Assembly (NCBI GenBank): GCA_015143295.1
Contig: CM026563.1
Span: 7,178,531 to 7,242,530, forward strand
Length of the DNA stretch: 64,000 nt
Origin: Tetracentron sinense
Lineage: Eukaryota; Streptophyta; Magnoliopsida; Trochodendrales; Trochodendraceae
Direction of reading: 5' to 3'
Both the position numbers and the translations under genes were made by a program. This document shows, one piece after another, positions 25,090 to 36,317 of this stretch; positions within the stretch are counted from its first letter, which is position 1; every line of letters starts with the position of its first letter. A model generated the notes under the pieces. That model had not been told where the DNA came from. It made no database searches and saw nothing but the letters and a program-made list of their open reading frames with translations.

Positions 25090-25330
25090 CCATGCACATG
25101 GGGTTAGACCTGATCAGACAAGACAATGCGAACGAGAGAAGAGAGGAAATTTTTGAATTTTCTGGGGTTTTGCTTTCATGAGACAAGGCAACGGCTGGGA
25201 AAGGGAGGAGTGGAAGGAAGAGAAATAACGGTTTGTTTTCTGTGGTAGAAATCAAGGAATAGATTATAGGCGTTGTTGAACTTTGACCCATTTTTGAAGC
25301 GGTCAAACTTCAAACCCCTCTCTCTCCAAC
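25090..25330 (-). promoter_or_regulatory. Upstream/leader region of the WD40 gene
   Basis: This is the minus-strand sequence immediately upstream of the ATG at 25089, pyrimidine-rich on the coding strand as in plant leaders. I could not place a TATA box or transcription start with confidence. Confidence 0.35.
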
Positions 25331-26316
25331 GGGCCCGGTTAATCGGGTCACCCTCCCCATCCGCCCCTATTGGGACGGGTTTGGGGTGATCTTAAACTGG
25401 GTAGGGGTGGGTTGGGGAGTGGAATCGGGTTCTGGCTGAGAATAGGTTTAAGCTGCCCCCATCCCATTTATAATGTGAAAGTACTTATTTTATTTTTTAA
25501 ATTATTCCTAAAATCTTCTAAATATATCACTTATAATATGCTAGGGCTTATTGGGATGGGGGCAGGACGAGGTTAAGAAGGTTTTTGATAAATCGGAACT
25601 GACCCAATCCATCCTGCCCTACCCCATGTTTGGAATGGAAACAGGGTAGGAGTGTTCCCATTAAGGATGGGGTTAGATCCGTTGGGGGCGTCCCGACCCA
25701 AACCTAATCCGTTGTCATCCCTAGTCCCACCTTTTTTTTTACCTGATCCAACTAAGCTTGTCATTAATTAGACAACATATAAATCAAGGTTAAGCTTGAT
25801 TTATTTATTAAATAAACTAGCAGAGATCCGTGCGATGCACAGGTATTTATGAGTCCCACTTAAGTGGAGTTAGGACTTGGGTGAGAGAAGTTTTTGTTGA
25901 GTAGAAGAATCTATTGTTCGGGCATTTGAAAGCGTTAATAATGGAGAGAGAAAATGGGAAATTAAGAGAGGGTATTTATAGCTCCCACTATGTGATGATG
26001 TGGCATCACAAATCTTAAAATGTAGATCAAAGAGGATGCCACCTAAGCATCCTATTTCTATAGTATACAGTATATATGAGCTTGAGCTTTAATACATGAG
26101 TTCAAGCTTAGTTCACAAGTAACTTGGTTTATTGGATATAGTTATTTCTATTAGGTGGAAATTCTAATTTGTAAAGAAAATATAATGTTACCTAAAATTT
26201 TGGTATATATTGATAATTGTATAAAGGTATTCTTATCTAAAATACATTATATACTATTAATCTTCACTAAGATAAATTAAGTAAAATTATTTTAGTAGGT
26301 TAAATATATATATATA

Positions 26317-26500
26317 GGGAATGCTAACATTCACTTAATGTGTGAAATTGTTAACCATCATCAAACTATTTTACCCCAAGGATGAACTTGGTAACCACCA
26401 TCAAAATATTTTTACCCTTGCATTAATTATCAATACACAAGGGTAAAAAAGTCAAGTGAAGGTTAACAATTTCACGCATTGAGTAAATGTTAGCATTCCC
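26317..26500. mobile_element. 184-bp MITE with long terminal inverted repeats
   Basis: The left arm starts GGGAATGCTAACATTCACTT and the right arm, read inward, GGGAATGCTAACATTTACTC. The arms pair for about 40 bases through GTGAAATTGTTAACC. It sits between ATATATATA tracts, so the target duplication (TA, or a 9-mer) cannot be told. Confidence 0.8.
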
Positions 26501-28019
26501 ATATATATATATATATATAATCGAGCTGAGCTCTTAACGAGCCATATAGTAGTGTGTTCAAGCTCGGATCATTAATGAAACAAGCTTGAAAATCGAGTTG
26601 AACTTGATTTATTTATTAGATAAACAAGTGAGCTTGAGCTTATAACAAGCCGAGCTCAAGTTGTTCACGAGCACCATCAACTCGATAACGTCACCCGATT
26701 TTCTTCAAGGTTAGGATACTTGTCAGTTTCGGATTGGATCATTCTCATTCACTTCCTTGTTTTATTGATGTTCCTGAGTCGATTAGTACTCTTCAACTCG
26801 ACGGATCAGATCCTCTAGTTTGCGCTTTCGTACAGAAAAGTTCATGAGCTTGTTTATCATTCTTAGATATCGTGGCACCCTTGGTGCATTGAGCAATCTC
26901 TTACTACCGGAGCATTTTTAAATTTGCGTTATCAAAATTTTCTATTTCCTTTTTAAAGCCTTTCGATAGCACCAACTTTTCACTGGTGCTTGAATTAGTT
27001 CTTGTTAAATAATCTCATAGTCTTGGTTTAGCAATTTATACAAACTCACTCTTTCAAATTCTTTCAAGTCCTTTCAAATCGAGTAATATAAATTACGATA
27101 CCGCAATCTGCTTTTCAATATAGACTCTATATGGAAACCTTTTTTTGTTTCTTTTCTCCATCTTCTTTAGATCATTACTCTTCAGCTGATAACTAATCAT
27201 AACCATGTTTTAATTTTTAACTTTTCTAAAAGGCGAGTGACAATTGTTTTTTGTCCTATCCGGCCATTACCTTAGATATGGTTAACAACAATTGCTCCAT
27301 AAAGGAAAAAAAAAAAGTCAAAATATGGCCAAAGTTTGTTTTTGAAGGGGAGATTTGAAGTGATTAAGGCTACCACTCCCCTTGTAAGGTTCTCTAGCTA
27401 GGAGTATGAAGGAAACAGCGCCTAAATGAATGAGAAGCCCAAATATGATTCACACTACCTTTAATCAAGGTGTGGCTCAATTTGATTATTGTCTTGCAAC
27501 CGCAATCTTCAACTCGTAACCAAACACCCTCCCTGCATACGCCATTCACCAGATGCCCACCATTTCCATGATTGTGGACCGTGGTTTATGGATTGGAAGC
27601 AGCTTTTAGAAAAGAGATATCATCGCTTGCTTATTTAGGGGTAAGGATTTTTATCCCCCTATTTAATGTAATTGATTTTTTTAAAAAAAATAAACATGTA
27701 GGGTTCTTGCCTAAGTCCTAACCACCCCCTCTCATCGGGTGGTTTTAATTTTTTTTTTTAATTCCAAAGAAAAATCAGTTTTGTAGTGCTTCAAATGTAC
27801 CGATAACAACTCATTTCCCCTCCAAATAAAGAGAGACCCTATCCCTTGATAATGCTATCAGCACTCTTTGTTAATACACTCTCTTTATGAGTGGACAGTG
27901 TATGAGTGTAGAACACGTGTCTTTCTCTTGATAAAAGAGAATAACACATGTCATCCACTTGAAGAAGTGAGTTTAAAAGCAAGTGTAACTAGCATTAATC
28001 ATCCCCTATTTGATTGCTT

Positions 28020-28677
28020 GAGAAAATAAGTGAAAATAGAGGGGAAAACTTTGAAAATGGCTTGAATTGAAGAAACCAATTAAGGAGCACCGATCGATCG
28101 GTCAGGGAGGCGCCGATCGATTGGCGGTGCGGAGTATTCCGGAATATAAGTCTATTTTCGTTTTTTAGAAACTCCTATTTTGAGGAGACCTTCTATTTGT
28201 TTAGGACTCCGGGTTTCGGCCTATAAATAGGTGATTATGGGTGTAGGGTTTGTATCGAAAGGTCATGGTTATGAGAATGTGAATGTAAAAGGCTCTCGGG
28301 GAGAGCAGGCTTTCTCTCGAGCAGAGCTCTAGTTGTTCTCATGAGAAGTGAGAGATAATATAAAGGGGTTTAAGCATACTAAGGCTTACGAAAAAGGTTG
28401 AAGGGAGGATAGATATGAATTATTCTTGAGGTTCATTGAGGTGACTTGAGTGCGGTTTACAAGGGGCTTTGGACTTGAGTTGAGATTTAATCTAAGATGA
28501 GAGTGTGTATCTTGTGCTAGGTTTCTCAAGATTTCTCTGAATAAAGAAGAAGCAATCAAATCTTAACCCCGTGGATGTAGACAAGTTATTGTCGACCCAC
28601 GTATATCTCTTGTATTTTCCCTTATGTGCATTTGATTTATTCTTTTCCGTCAATATTATTTTATTGTTTCCCCAACA
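28020..28677 (+). mobile_element. Probable LTR-type retroelement remnant
   Basis: The segment has a TATA-like CCTATAAATAGG (about 28220), a leader-like GA-rich region, and the late block CCCCGTGGATGTAGAC...GACCCACGTATATCTC shared with the solo LTR at 20760-21111. It ends CCCCAACA at 28677. The left border is approximate. It contains an odd imperfect palindrome of GATCGATCGG and CCGATCGATTGG at about 28092-28125. Confidence 0.5.
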
Positions 28678-28683
28678 GAAAAA

Positions 28684-28805
28684 ACACCCCTTTGGCTTGT
28701 CCTAGTGGTAGTGTATCCCCCCTTAGGAGGAGTAGGTTTCAATCATGTGGGGTGTGGCTCTTATGCCTACCGACGGCCCAACTAACATGCTAGGCATTTA
28801 GAGCA
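28684..28805 (+). mobile_element. SINE-like element
   Basis: It has an A-box-like TTGTCCTAGTGGTAG followed about 40 bases later by a B-box-like GGTTTCAATCA, the tRNA-type pol III promoter layout of plant SINEs. The 3' end is not clear. Confidence 0.4.
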
Positions 28806-29720
28806 TATACTTATAACCCCGGCTAATTAACCTAAAGAAGTGAGATTACCATATATAGGGTTGATACTAACCCTCGCTATTTTCTATTTTCTATGCAATC
28901 AAACGGAGTATGGGAGCAAATGTCTTTTAAAATCTCACAAGGAGCAAAGAGGATATTGTTCATTATAATGATATAAGGTTGATACCCAAAAACCTAGATA
29001 ACTTAAAAAAAGTGCTTTAGATTCAATGAAGTTACACAATTTCCAATAAACCTAACAATTTTACATACCTTTTTCTTTCATCTAAGATTCATTAACGGTA
29101 GCCAAATGATAAACATGAGATACATACGCAGGTGGGTAATCAACTGATCGGATCCATCTAGACCATTCAATCAACGACCTACCTCCTGGAAGGATCACAA
29201 TTTTCTGAAATAAAGTTAAAGCTTGGTTGAAATTTCCTTTTTCTCTCCAAAAAAAAGATAATGACTTGAGTTCATCCAAGAAATGTTGATTATTTTGATA
29301 AAGTTGTATGGATTATTGAATTGGTGGGCCACTTTATAAATTATGATGTGCCTGGTAATCCCATTGAGGATTGATGGGCCACTTATGTTTTTGAAGAACA
29401 TTGGTAGGCCACTTTAGACTATCAGAAAGTGCCAAATTTCTAAAATTCATATCCATGAGAATGGTTTATATATCCAAACAAAGTAAATGAAATTTCCTTG
29501 AAACTCCAATGGTCTATCTAGGATGTCTAGACTTTCATGGGCCATGGTCCATTTGCTATTTGAGAATAGGGGCTTTTGAGAATATTCCTCCTGTCTTCTC
29601 ACCAACTGGGAAAAACCATGGAGGATGTTTGCCTTTCTTGGGAAACTAATGTCATTTTAATAAAATCTCCACTGTGTAGAAAGTCAATAACGGAAAACTA
29701 TACAAACCATAACCCTTTTT

Positions 29721-29996
29721 AGGCCCTGGCGAAGCAAGAAAGCCCTCCTCTCGAGCAACCACAATTTAGTGAACAAGAGGTGGAGAAGTCAAAATTATGG
29801 GTATGATTTTGACTTCTCCACACACAACGAGACATGTGGTGATAAGTGTGAGAAAAATGGGGAGAGATATCAAGTGAGGAGAAGTCAAAATCATGAGGAG
29901 AAAATGAAATGACTTCTCTCCTTTTAATCACCACATGTCGCCTATTGTATGGTTGCCTGAGACCATTTTCTGGCTTCGCCAGAGACAATCCTAAGC
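29721..29996. mobile_element. 276-bp hAT-like MITE with an empty site in the paralogous arm
   Basis: The flanking octamers CCCTTTTT (29713-29720 and 29997-30004) are identical. The ends share CTGGCGAAGC (left AGGCCCTGGCGAAGC; right, read inward, GCTTAGGATTGTCTCTGGCGAAGC). Arm B of the inverted duplication has no insert at the matching place (about 37160-37180, where AGTCATAAAAAAGGTTATGG reads straight through). The interior holds further inverted repeats built on GAGAAGTCAAAAT. Confidence 0.85.
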
Positions 29997-30354
29997 CCCT
30001 TTTTATGACTATGAAGGATGAATTAAATGAAAAAACTAACAAAAGAAGATTATCAATCTCTAATAATATTTCTCGACAAAATCATCTCCATTTTCATTCA
30101 ATCAATCTCTGATTCAAGAAACAGCATCACCCTTTTTGTTTCATGGCCTGCACTTCATCTTTGATCTTTTGCCACTTCAATTAACTTTAAATCAGATCAA
30201 ATACCACCCAACAAAGAAACACAGGAAAGATCCCAACCAAAAGAAATGGCAGTTCTTGCAACACCATAATCATGTATGGAAACTCATCTTAATTATGTGG
30301 AAATTTCACATAAATATATAACATAATCTTCTTACCACATATACATAGATAATT

Positions 30355-30825
30355 TCATTTCGTATCGTCTTCGCCTCGAAATCTCTTGAACGGTGCTGGA
30401 GGAAACAGCGACGCGAAGTCTTTCAGATCGATGCGGATTTGTCGGGGGAGATAATTCGAAGATGCTTTTCTTTTCGTTGATGGGAGGGATGTGGGTTTTC
30501 TTGGTGCAGGTGGACATTGCTTGACTTGGATTTTGTGATCCAAAGATGTGGGAGTTCGGAATCCATCTTCATCATCGTCAACCTTGAATTCTCCTAGGGT
30601 ACTAGGCATTTTGAGCTCCACAGAAGAATCAAACACCTGGTATTTCTCTTCTTTCTTCTCCTCTCCTTGATCTTGTACTTCATCTAGTCGATGAAGCTCA
30701 TGATTTTCTGAGGCGGGAATTTGACATCCATCTGGGAATTCCAACGTGGGTATTGAAAGAAACGCGATTTCGATTGCTTTCGGATCTTTCTCGGTGAGAA
30801 ATGGCTCCGAATTTAACCTACCCAT
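30355..30825 (-). CDS. SIAMESE-RELATED-like cyclin-dependent kinase inhibitor, 156 aa (SMR-A)
   Basis: Members of this plant-only family bind cyclin/CDK complexes in the nucleus and push cells from mitosis into endoreduplication. The single exon starts ATGGGTAGG and has no intron, as usual for the family. The diagnostic core is DEDGFRTPTSLDHKIQ followed by VKQCPPAPRKP (residues 101-111). The N-terminal half is acidic and Glu/Lys-rich (EEKKEEKYQ). A second Pro-rich motif, LFPPAPFKR, lies at 140-148 near the C-terminus, after RIDLKDFASLF. The upstream region is GA/CT-rich (31200-31240) and unlike that of its paralogue, so this copy probably keeps the original promoter. Which SMR subgroup it belongs to was not determined. 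Confidence 0.88.
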   Translation of the reverse strand: MGRLNSEPFLTEKDPKAIEIAFLSIPTLEFPDGCQIPASENHELHRLDEVQDQGEEKKEEKYQVFDSSVELKMPSTLGEFKVDDDEDGFRTPTSLDHKIQVKQCPPAPRKPTSLPSTKRKASSNYLPRQIRIDLKDFASLFPPAPFKRFRGEDDTK

Positions 30826-31260
30826 GAAGGAAATATATATGGTCGAATTCGAAGTACGTGAAAAGGTGAAAAAGAAAAGAAAACCAAGAACAAGGAGAAA
30901 AGAGGAGGAAGAAGAAGCGGCTGGATTGAGAAAAGTGATGAAAAACGTAGAAGAGAAAAGATGGTGGTTATAGATATCTTATATGTGGAATATAATCATC
31001 AAATCAACCATCTTTTACATTTCTTTTAGTCATTTCAGCTTCTTTGGATTTTAGCTAACTCAACTTTTTCTGCGAAATTGAGAGATCCAAGAAGAGAGAG
31101 AGGAAACGGTTTTAACTGAGTTTATAGGAGAGATTGAGAGAGAGGTGCGTTATAAGTGCATCGGATTCTTCGCAGGGGTTGAAATCCTCCACCTTCGTAT
31201 CTCTCTCTCTCTCTCTCTCTCATCTACTTTTCTTTTCTTTTCTTTTCTGATCTCTACGAA
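30826..31260 (-). promoter_or_regulatory. Upstream region of SMR-A with a GA/CT microsatellite
   Basis: This is the minus-strand upstream sequence of SMR-A. 31201-31221 is a CT repeat (GAGA on the coding strand), followed by TTTTC repeats to about 31248. Plant BPC/GAGA-binding factors bind such tracts. A regulatory role is inferred only. Confidence 0.35.
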
Positions 31261-31364
31261 CTTTGATGCATCTATGCACGTGGTTTTGCTACCGGGGTAC
31301 CATATCTGAGATAAATTTACCCCATTTTCTCACGATATAGTGAAACACAGTTTCTCGATGATTT

Positions 31365-31642
31365 GGGGGTGTGATCGTTTGGTGAGAAAGTGAAGGAAAG
31401 TAAAAATATAAAAAAAAGTATATTTTCTTTTACTTTTCTTACGGTTAGGTTTTTTTTGGTAGATTACGTTTAGTTTTTAAGAAATATACTTCCAATTTCT
31501 TGTACTTTCTCAATAGTTACAAATTTTCTCCTAATAATTTCATCCATTTTTTTATGATTATTTTGTGAGAAAAATTTAGTTTCTTTTCCTTTTTATTTCA
31601 TTTCTTTTCTTTCACCCACTTTCTCGCCAAACGAACACACCC
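31365..31642. mobile_element. 278-bp Harbinger-like MITE
   Basis: The left end GGGGGTGTGATCGTTTGGTG and the right end, read inward, GGGTGTGTTCGTTTGGCG are inverted repeats that continue with AGAAAGTG. TTA follows on the right, while TTG precedes on the left. Confidence 0.75.
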
Positions 31643-31645
31643 TTA

Positions 31646-31792
31646 TGCTATGTTTGGTTGCCGAGAAAATTGTAAAAAACATGGAAAAGAGAAGAAAATT
31701 TTAGATTTTTAATACAAATTTTAGTTGTGTTTTGTCTAATTTTCTTTTCTTTTCTATGTTTTTACTTATTTTCTTGACAACCAAACATAGGG
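31646..31792. mobile_element. 147-bp MITE abutting the previous one
   Basis: The ends are TGCTATGTTTGGTTGCCGAG and, read inward, CCCTATGTTTGGTTGTCAAG. The flanks are TTA (31643-31645) and TTA (31793-31795). The left TTA is shared with the neighbouring MITE, so the two insertions are tandem. Confidence 0.75.
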
Positions 31793-32667
31793 TTAGTTCT
31801 AGATGCTTTGCAACCTAACCTGATCTGGCAACCCACCAAATTTACCCCATTTTCACTTGGGGTTTGCTTATAATTGGGTTGAAGGAATAATGGAGCAACC
31901 CGAAATCTGCCTATGATATTTGGAAATTACATTTAGAAAGTTTTAATTAACAAAAATACTATCTTTGTATTTTAAAATTTGTATTTTGCCAAATTACCCC
32001 TGTCAGAAGGCATATTTTGAGTTGCTTCAATTATCTCTTCAACTAGAGCTTCTATTTATTATGAAAAAAAATTTATATACACATCATCATTTAGTTATGT
32101 TAGTTGACTGATCTTGACACTTGTTGGTATGTTAGTAGGTTAATAAATTAGGGGTTTTTCAAAGTTTCAACCATCTCATCGTTGGGAGACTCGAATATGC
32201 GGAACAATGAGGAAAGTAGCTAGGTAATTATTTTATTTTAAGATATTTATTATGATTTTATTATAAATATGAGGTTTGATTCAAGTGATAATTGGAGTTT
32301 ATAAAATATACCTTATAATAGGGGTAATTTAAAAATTATAAAATAAAATAAGAGTATTTTCACAAAATAAATATTTACATGTAATTTTCTAAATTGCCTT
32401 GTCAATGCATATTGGGGACTCCAATTTAGTGCTTATATTTATATTTAAGCTAATCTAGAATTTTTTTTAAATGTTTGAATCTTATTCAAATTTAAAATGT
32501 AAGTTAATTATTTATTTATTTTACATAGGTTAGGTGGACTGATTTGGGCGGTTTAGTTGAGGGATTTCGTGTTGGATTGAATTAGGATTTGGTTAGGTTC
32601 AAGTTGAGGGGACTTACATTGGATCCAAATGGAAATCATCTATACAAATGCAATTCCATTTGGAGTG

Positions 32668-33126
32668 GAGCCAGGATTCTCTTGCGGGGCTAACAATGGG
32701 GTCATTGGTTCGAGTTTTTTTTTTAAGCTAAGTCCATGGGTCATTGCACCAGTTTGTGTCCGCTTGTAAAGAATATATTTTTTTGAGAAGCTTAGGGGGC
32801 TAGCAGGGCCGGCCCATCCATTAGGCCATCAAATCCTTTGCTTTAGGCCCCATTAAAATAAATAAAAAAATAATATTAAAAAGGTCCCATTTAGAATATT
32901 AAAAAAATAAAAGGCCCATTTAGAATATTAAAAATTCCCCAATAATAGTTAATTTTTTTTAATAATATTAAAAAAAAAACCTCATTAAAAATTTTCGCTT
33001 TAGGCCTCCAAATGGCTTGGGCCGGCCCTGGGGGCTAGAACCCCTTCCCTTATTAATTCCTATGGAATTTTGTTTTTAAATTCTGGGAGGGGGGATGAAG
33101 CCTCCCAGGCCCAATGGCTCCGCCCC
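32668..33126. mobile_element. GGGGCGGAGCC-family MITE interrupted by a second MITE
   Basis: The left end GGAGTGGAGCCAGGATTCTC with GGGGCTAACAATGGGG, and the right end CAATGGCTCCGCCCCTAC, mark a diverged member of the family at 16672-16956. It is split by the insert at 32804-33030. Its right end takes part in the 134-bp tandem duplication. Confidence 0.65.
32804..33030. mobile_element. 227-bp hAT-like MITE nested in another MITE
   Basis: The termini CAGGGCCGGCCCATCC and, read inward, CAGGGCCGGCCCAAGCC share the 12-base CAGGGCCGGCCC. The flanking octamers GGGGCTAG (32796-32803 and 33031-33038) are identical. Confidence 0.92.
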
Positions 33127-33332
33127 TACACATGGGTCCCACCACCTACGGTGGTTTTTTTTTTTTTGGTAAACACGTATGGTGGGTTAGTAACATTGGA
33201 ATTTTGTTTTTAAATGCTGGGGGGGGGGGGATGAAGCCTCCCAGGCCCAATGGCTCCGCCCCTACACATGGGTCCCACCACCTACGGTGGTTTTTTTTTT
33301 TTTGGTAAACACGTATGGTGGGTTAGTAACAT
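33064..33332. repeat. 134-bp tandem duplication
   Basis: 33064-33197 and 33198-33332 are near-identical and start GGAATTTTGTTTTTAAAT. They contain CCTCCCAGGCCCAATGGCTC and CACCACCTACGGTGG. They differ mainly in the length of a G run. Confidence 0.93.
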
Positions 33333-33979
33333 AGGATTCGACGTTGAATATGGGGGGAAGTTGAGATTTGATTAGTTTTTTTGGTAATTAGTTGAGGATC
33401 TGCTGAAAAAAAATTGAGAATCTGCTGATATAACTTTTATCTTCTCGTGAGCGGATAAAATGAAGAGAAAATGAGTGTACTTACTATTTACATAACGGGT
33501 GCGGCGTGACCGATTGGAGTGCTTTGGTTTTCATGATCAGAGAGCATAAAAGGCGGGAGAGGTTTTTTTTTTACTTTAATTATTTTAGTATTTATATATT
33601 AATAAATATTATTAAAGATATATAATTTAATGTGGGGGGTAACGTACTTAAATAACATTGCACACAGACTCTCATGGCGCATCATTGCATCTCATGCTCA
33701 TGCCTCATGATTTTGGCCCCATCTCCAACCATCATGTCCCATGTCTTGCAAATTACAATCATCTCCCCTCCAAATTTCAACTCTCTCCATAGTCCAAACC
33801 ACTACATGGGTTGCTTTATTTTCTGAGCCCATTTTATGTGTGCAACTCTGCACTCACATCTTGTGTGCCCCTACTGATTACAGGGCCACCAACACAAAAT
33901 ATGGGTATAATTAATAAGGAAAATAGTTAGCACAAAACGGACTCTTAGTTTCTTACCCTTTGTCAGGTGTCTATTATGC

Positions 33980-35323
33980 CTAGGGTTGGCAATTGAGCTA
34001 GGCTGACCTGAAGTCCAATTGTTTGGCCCGAAGTTAGGGTGGGTTGAGATTTCATTACTTTGTGAGGGGTTGAGTTTGGACTGTCCTTAGCTCAGCTCGG
34101 CCCGAACTAAGTACAAGTGCATATATATAGAGAGAGAGAGTTAGAGAAGTGGTTTCTCTTCTCATACATAACTCTAAGAATTAAAGACTATGAAAAAGAC
34201 GAATTGGTTAAGGTCGGTTCTTTTGGTGAAACTTTTCCATTGTTTCACGCCTAATTTTACTTGATATCTAGAACTATATTATTTCATAGAGTGCAAAAGT
34301 TCTATAAATATAGAACTTTAAGTTCCACAAAACATTTTGAATTTTTTAAGTTCCATACATGTGGAATTCCTGATTAAATTGAACTCGATAAAGCTAAGAT
34401 ACCATTGTGAAAAAGAGTTAGAAACCCTCTCTCCTCTTCTAGACTATTGCCTAATTTTACTTAATGTCTAGAACTATATTATTTCTATAAATACAGAACT
34501 TTTACGTTCCACAAAATATTTTGAATTTTTAAGTTTTATACATGTGAAACTTCTAATTAAATTGAACCCGATAAAGCTGAGATACCATTGTGATAAAGAG
34601 TTGGAAACCCTCTCTCCTCTCCTAGACTCTTGCCTCTTGCTCCAAAACAATAATGTTAATGTCCTGGACTTTAAAAGTTCCACACAAAAAAAAAAGGAGC
34701 CTTACAGACCGATAGTTTCTCCATTCAATATTTGAGCTTCACAATAGTTGATAGGTGCACCCGACTCCGTTGTTCTTTTAAGTTTAAAGCTCAATATACA
34801 ATGATGTTGGAGTACACAATTTTAGAGAGAGAGTCCTATGGTTGGTGGTATCTTCAAATTCAACACAGAATATGAAGATGGTAGGTTTTTGGATTTTGTC
34901 CTTCAAAATAATCAAAAGTCGGTGTCATTCTCTTTAATTAATTTTTTCTCTTAATTTTTAAAATTTTACTATCTTTGATTATTTCTCTTCTTCTTTTTTT
35001 CTGTTTCTTTTTTAAGTTATAAAACATGGTCACCTCACTACCATAATATAAGGGAGAATTAGAAATGCTAGCTATTCTCTCATAATTCCATATTCATTAT
35101 AAATAATCAAAGAAGAAAATGGGGCTAAATGTCGTCCATCCATTAATTTTGGATGCAATTCATGGCTTCTTTGGGTCAACCCGAACTCAGCCAAAAGTTG
35201 GCCCAAACTCGGCCCCAAGCCCGATGTTATTTGTAAGCCGAGCTTGGGCTGGGGTGCTTGGGATGGGCTGAGCTTGGGCTAACCTCAACCTGACCCAACC
35301 TGGCCCGATTCCCACCCCTAACT
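33980..35323. mobile_element. Possible 1.3-kb nonautonomous hAT-like element
   Basis: The left end CTAGGGTTGGCAATTGAGC and the right end, read inward, TTAGGGGTGGGAATCGGGCC resemble the TAGGGGTGGCAA termini of other elements here, with CCCAACCTGGCCCGA motifs inside the right end. No convincing target duplication was found, so the pairing of these two ends is tentative. Confidence 0.4.
34251..34635. repeat. Two diverged tandem copies of a 200-bp unit
   Basis: CTAATTTTACTT starts both units (34251 and 34451), and both run through TAGAACTATATTATTTC, ATTAAATTGAACYCGATAAAG and AGATACCATTGTG to CCCTCTCTCCTC. Confidence 0.85.
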
Positions 35324-36317
35324 GTCTGTGTGCACCAGACACTATCACCCGATTCATATTAGACAATTGATACAGTTCTTAAGAACTTATCAATAAACGA
35401 GAGGTAATATCTATTCCTTAATATTAATCCAAATCTCCCTCAGACAAATCAAATCATTTCGATCAGTGCTCTTTAATAAACGAATAACCGAGATCCTTCT
35501 GATTTATGTCAGTGTTGGTTTATGTACTCTTAATTTGTAGTGTGGAACATACACATGATCATACCCATATATTAATAATGTAAGTTCTTGTACACAACAA
35601 TAGATAGTATATATAAGATTACTTTTTACATGGTGTCTTTATCTTTTAGAAAAAGGAGAGAAATCCAAAGAGGTGGCAACATGAGCAGTTGTAGAATAGT
35701 TGTTGATGAGAGCCTTCTTTACTCCAAATCTCCAACTACTATTATCTCACTATTTAGAAAGGTTGTGCTAAGCATAGAGTTCAAGTTCACATGAGAATGT
35801 TGAAAAGGATAATAACAGGGTACACAAAAAGGCCCATAGCCTCAATATCCAATCAAAACTCATAAACCTGATAGCAGCATAGGTGCATCATGCATGGTAT
35901 AGTGCATACGTGTTGGTGGCGTAGCCAAAATTTTCTTGTAGAGAGCAAGCGATGATTGATTGAAAATGTTAGTAATCGTTAATGAATTAATATAAAAGAA
36001 TAATTAGTGGGTATATGGGTCTAGGGGATGGAGGTTTCAAGGGCATAGCCCCAAATTTTTTTTTTAACAAATAAGTTTATGGGCCATTTCATCCATTCGA
36101 TTTCGTACATATCCTATATGTTTCTCTTTGTTTACGAGGGAAGTTATCTCTTACCCTATGACTATTTCATGTTATATAATAAATAACATAGTATAAAAAA
36201 TATATATTTTGTTATCAAAGGTTTAGGGATATTGTTTCTCTTTTTTAGGGGCAGCTTTCCCCTTGCCCTATAGCTAAGCTCATTTAAGTAATTAAAATAA
36301 CATAATGTTTTAAAAGT

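Larger units (their letters stand above)
25331..28913. other. Repeat-rich intergenic DNA
   Basis: No gene was found. 25340-25740 is rich in GGGT/ACCC repeats and ends in a TAGGGATGACAACGG-type hAT terminus (minus strand, about 25705-25727). 25760-26700 is AT-rich with GAGCTTGAGC/TTGATTTATTTATTA repeats. About 26700-27230 differs from its surroundings; on the minus strand it has a short open stretch near 26880-26790 containing RVPRYLRMINKLMNF, which I could not identify. 27858-28001 is a small imperfect foldback (GATAATGCTATCAGCACTC and, from the other end, ATTAATGCTAGTTACAC). Confidence 0.5.
28914..30845 (-). repeat. Left arm (A) of the SMR inverted segmental duplication
   Basis: Read on the minus strand this segment matches 36318-37925 on the plus strand over the whole SMR gene and about 1.4 kb beyond its stop. 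Long blocks are near-identical, for example GGTATGTAAAATTGTTAGGT and TTCATTGAATCTAAAGCACT. By eye the noncoding part is somewhere between 80 and 90 percent identical, with small indels. Arm A has an extra 276-bp transposon at 29721-29996. Confidence 0.9.
31793..36317. other. Intergenic spacer between the inverted arms
   Basis: No gene is seen. It holds the MITEs and tandem duplications listed separately and AT-rich DNA. Around 35930-36270 a decayed GGGGCAGAGCC-family copy may be present (GGTGGCGTAGCCAAAATTTTC ... GGGGCAGC). Confidence 0.5.

Noticed and set aside
26300-26520. AT dinucleotide runs as an independent feature of interest
   Set aside because: Ordinary microsatellites flanking the 184-bp MITE.
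33114-33308. 64-codon open frame with repeated peptide
   Set aside because: The repeat is the 134-bp tandem duplication read in frame by chance.
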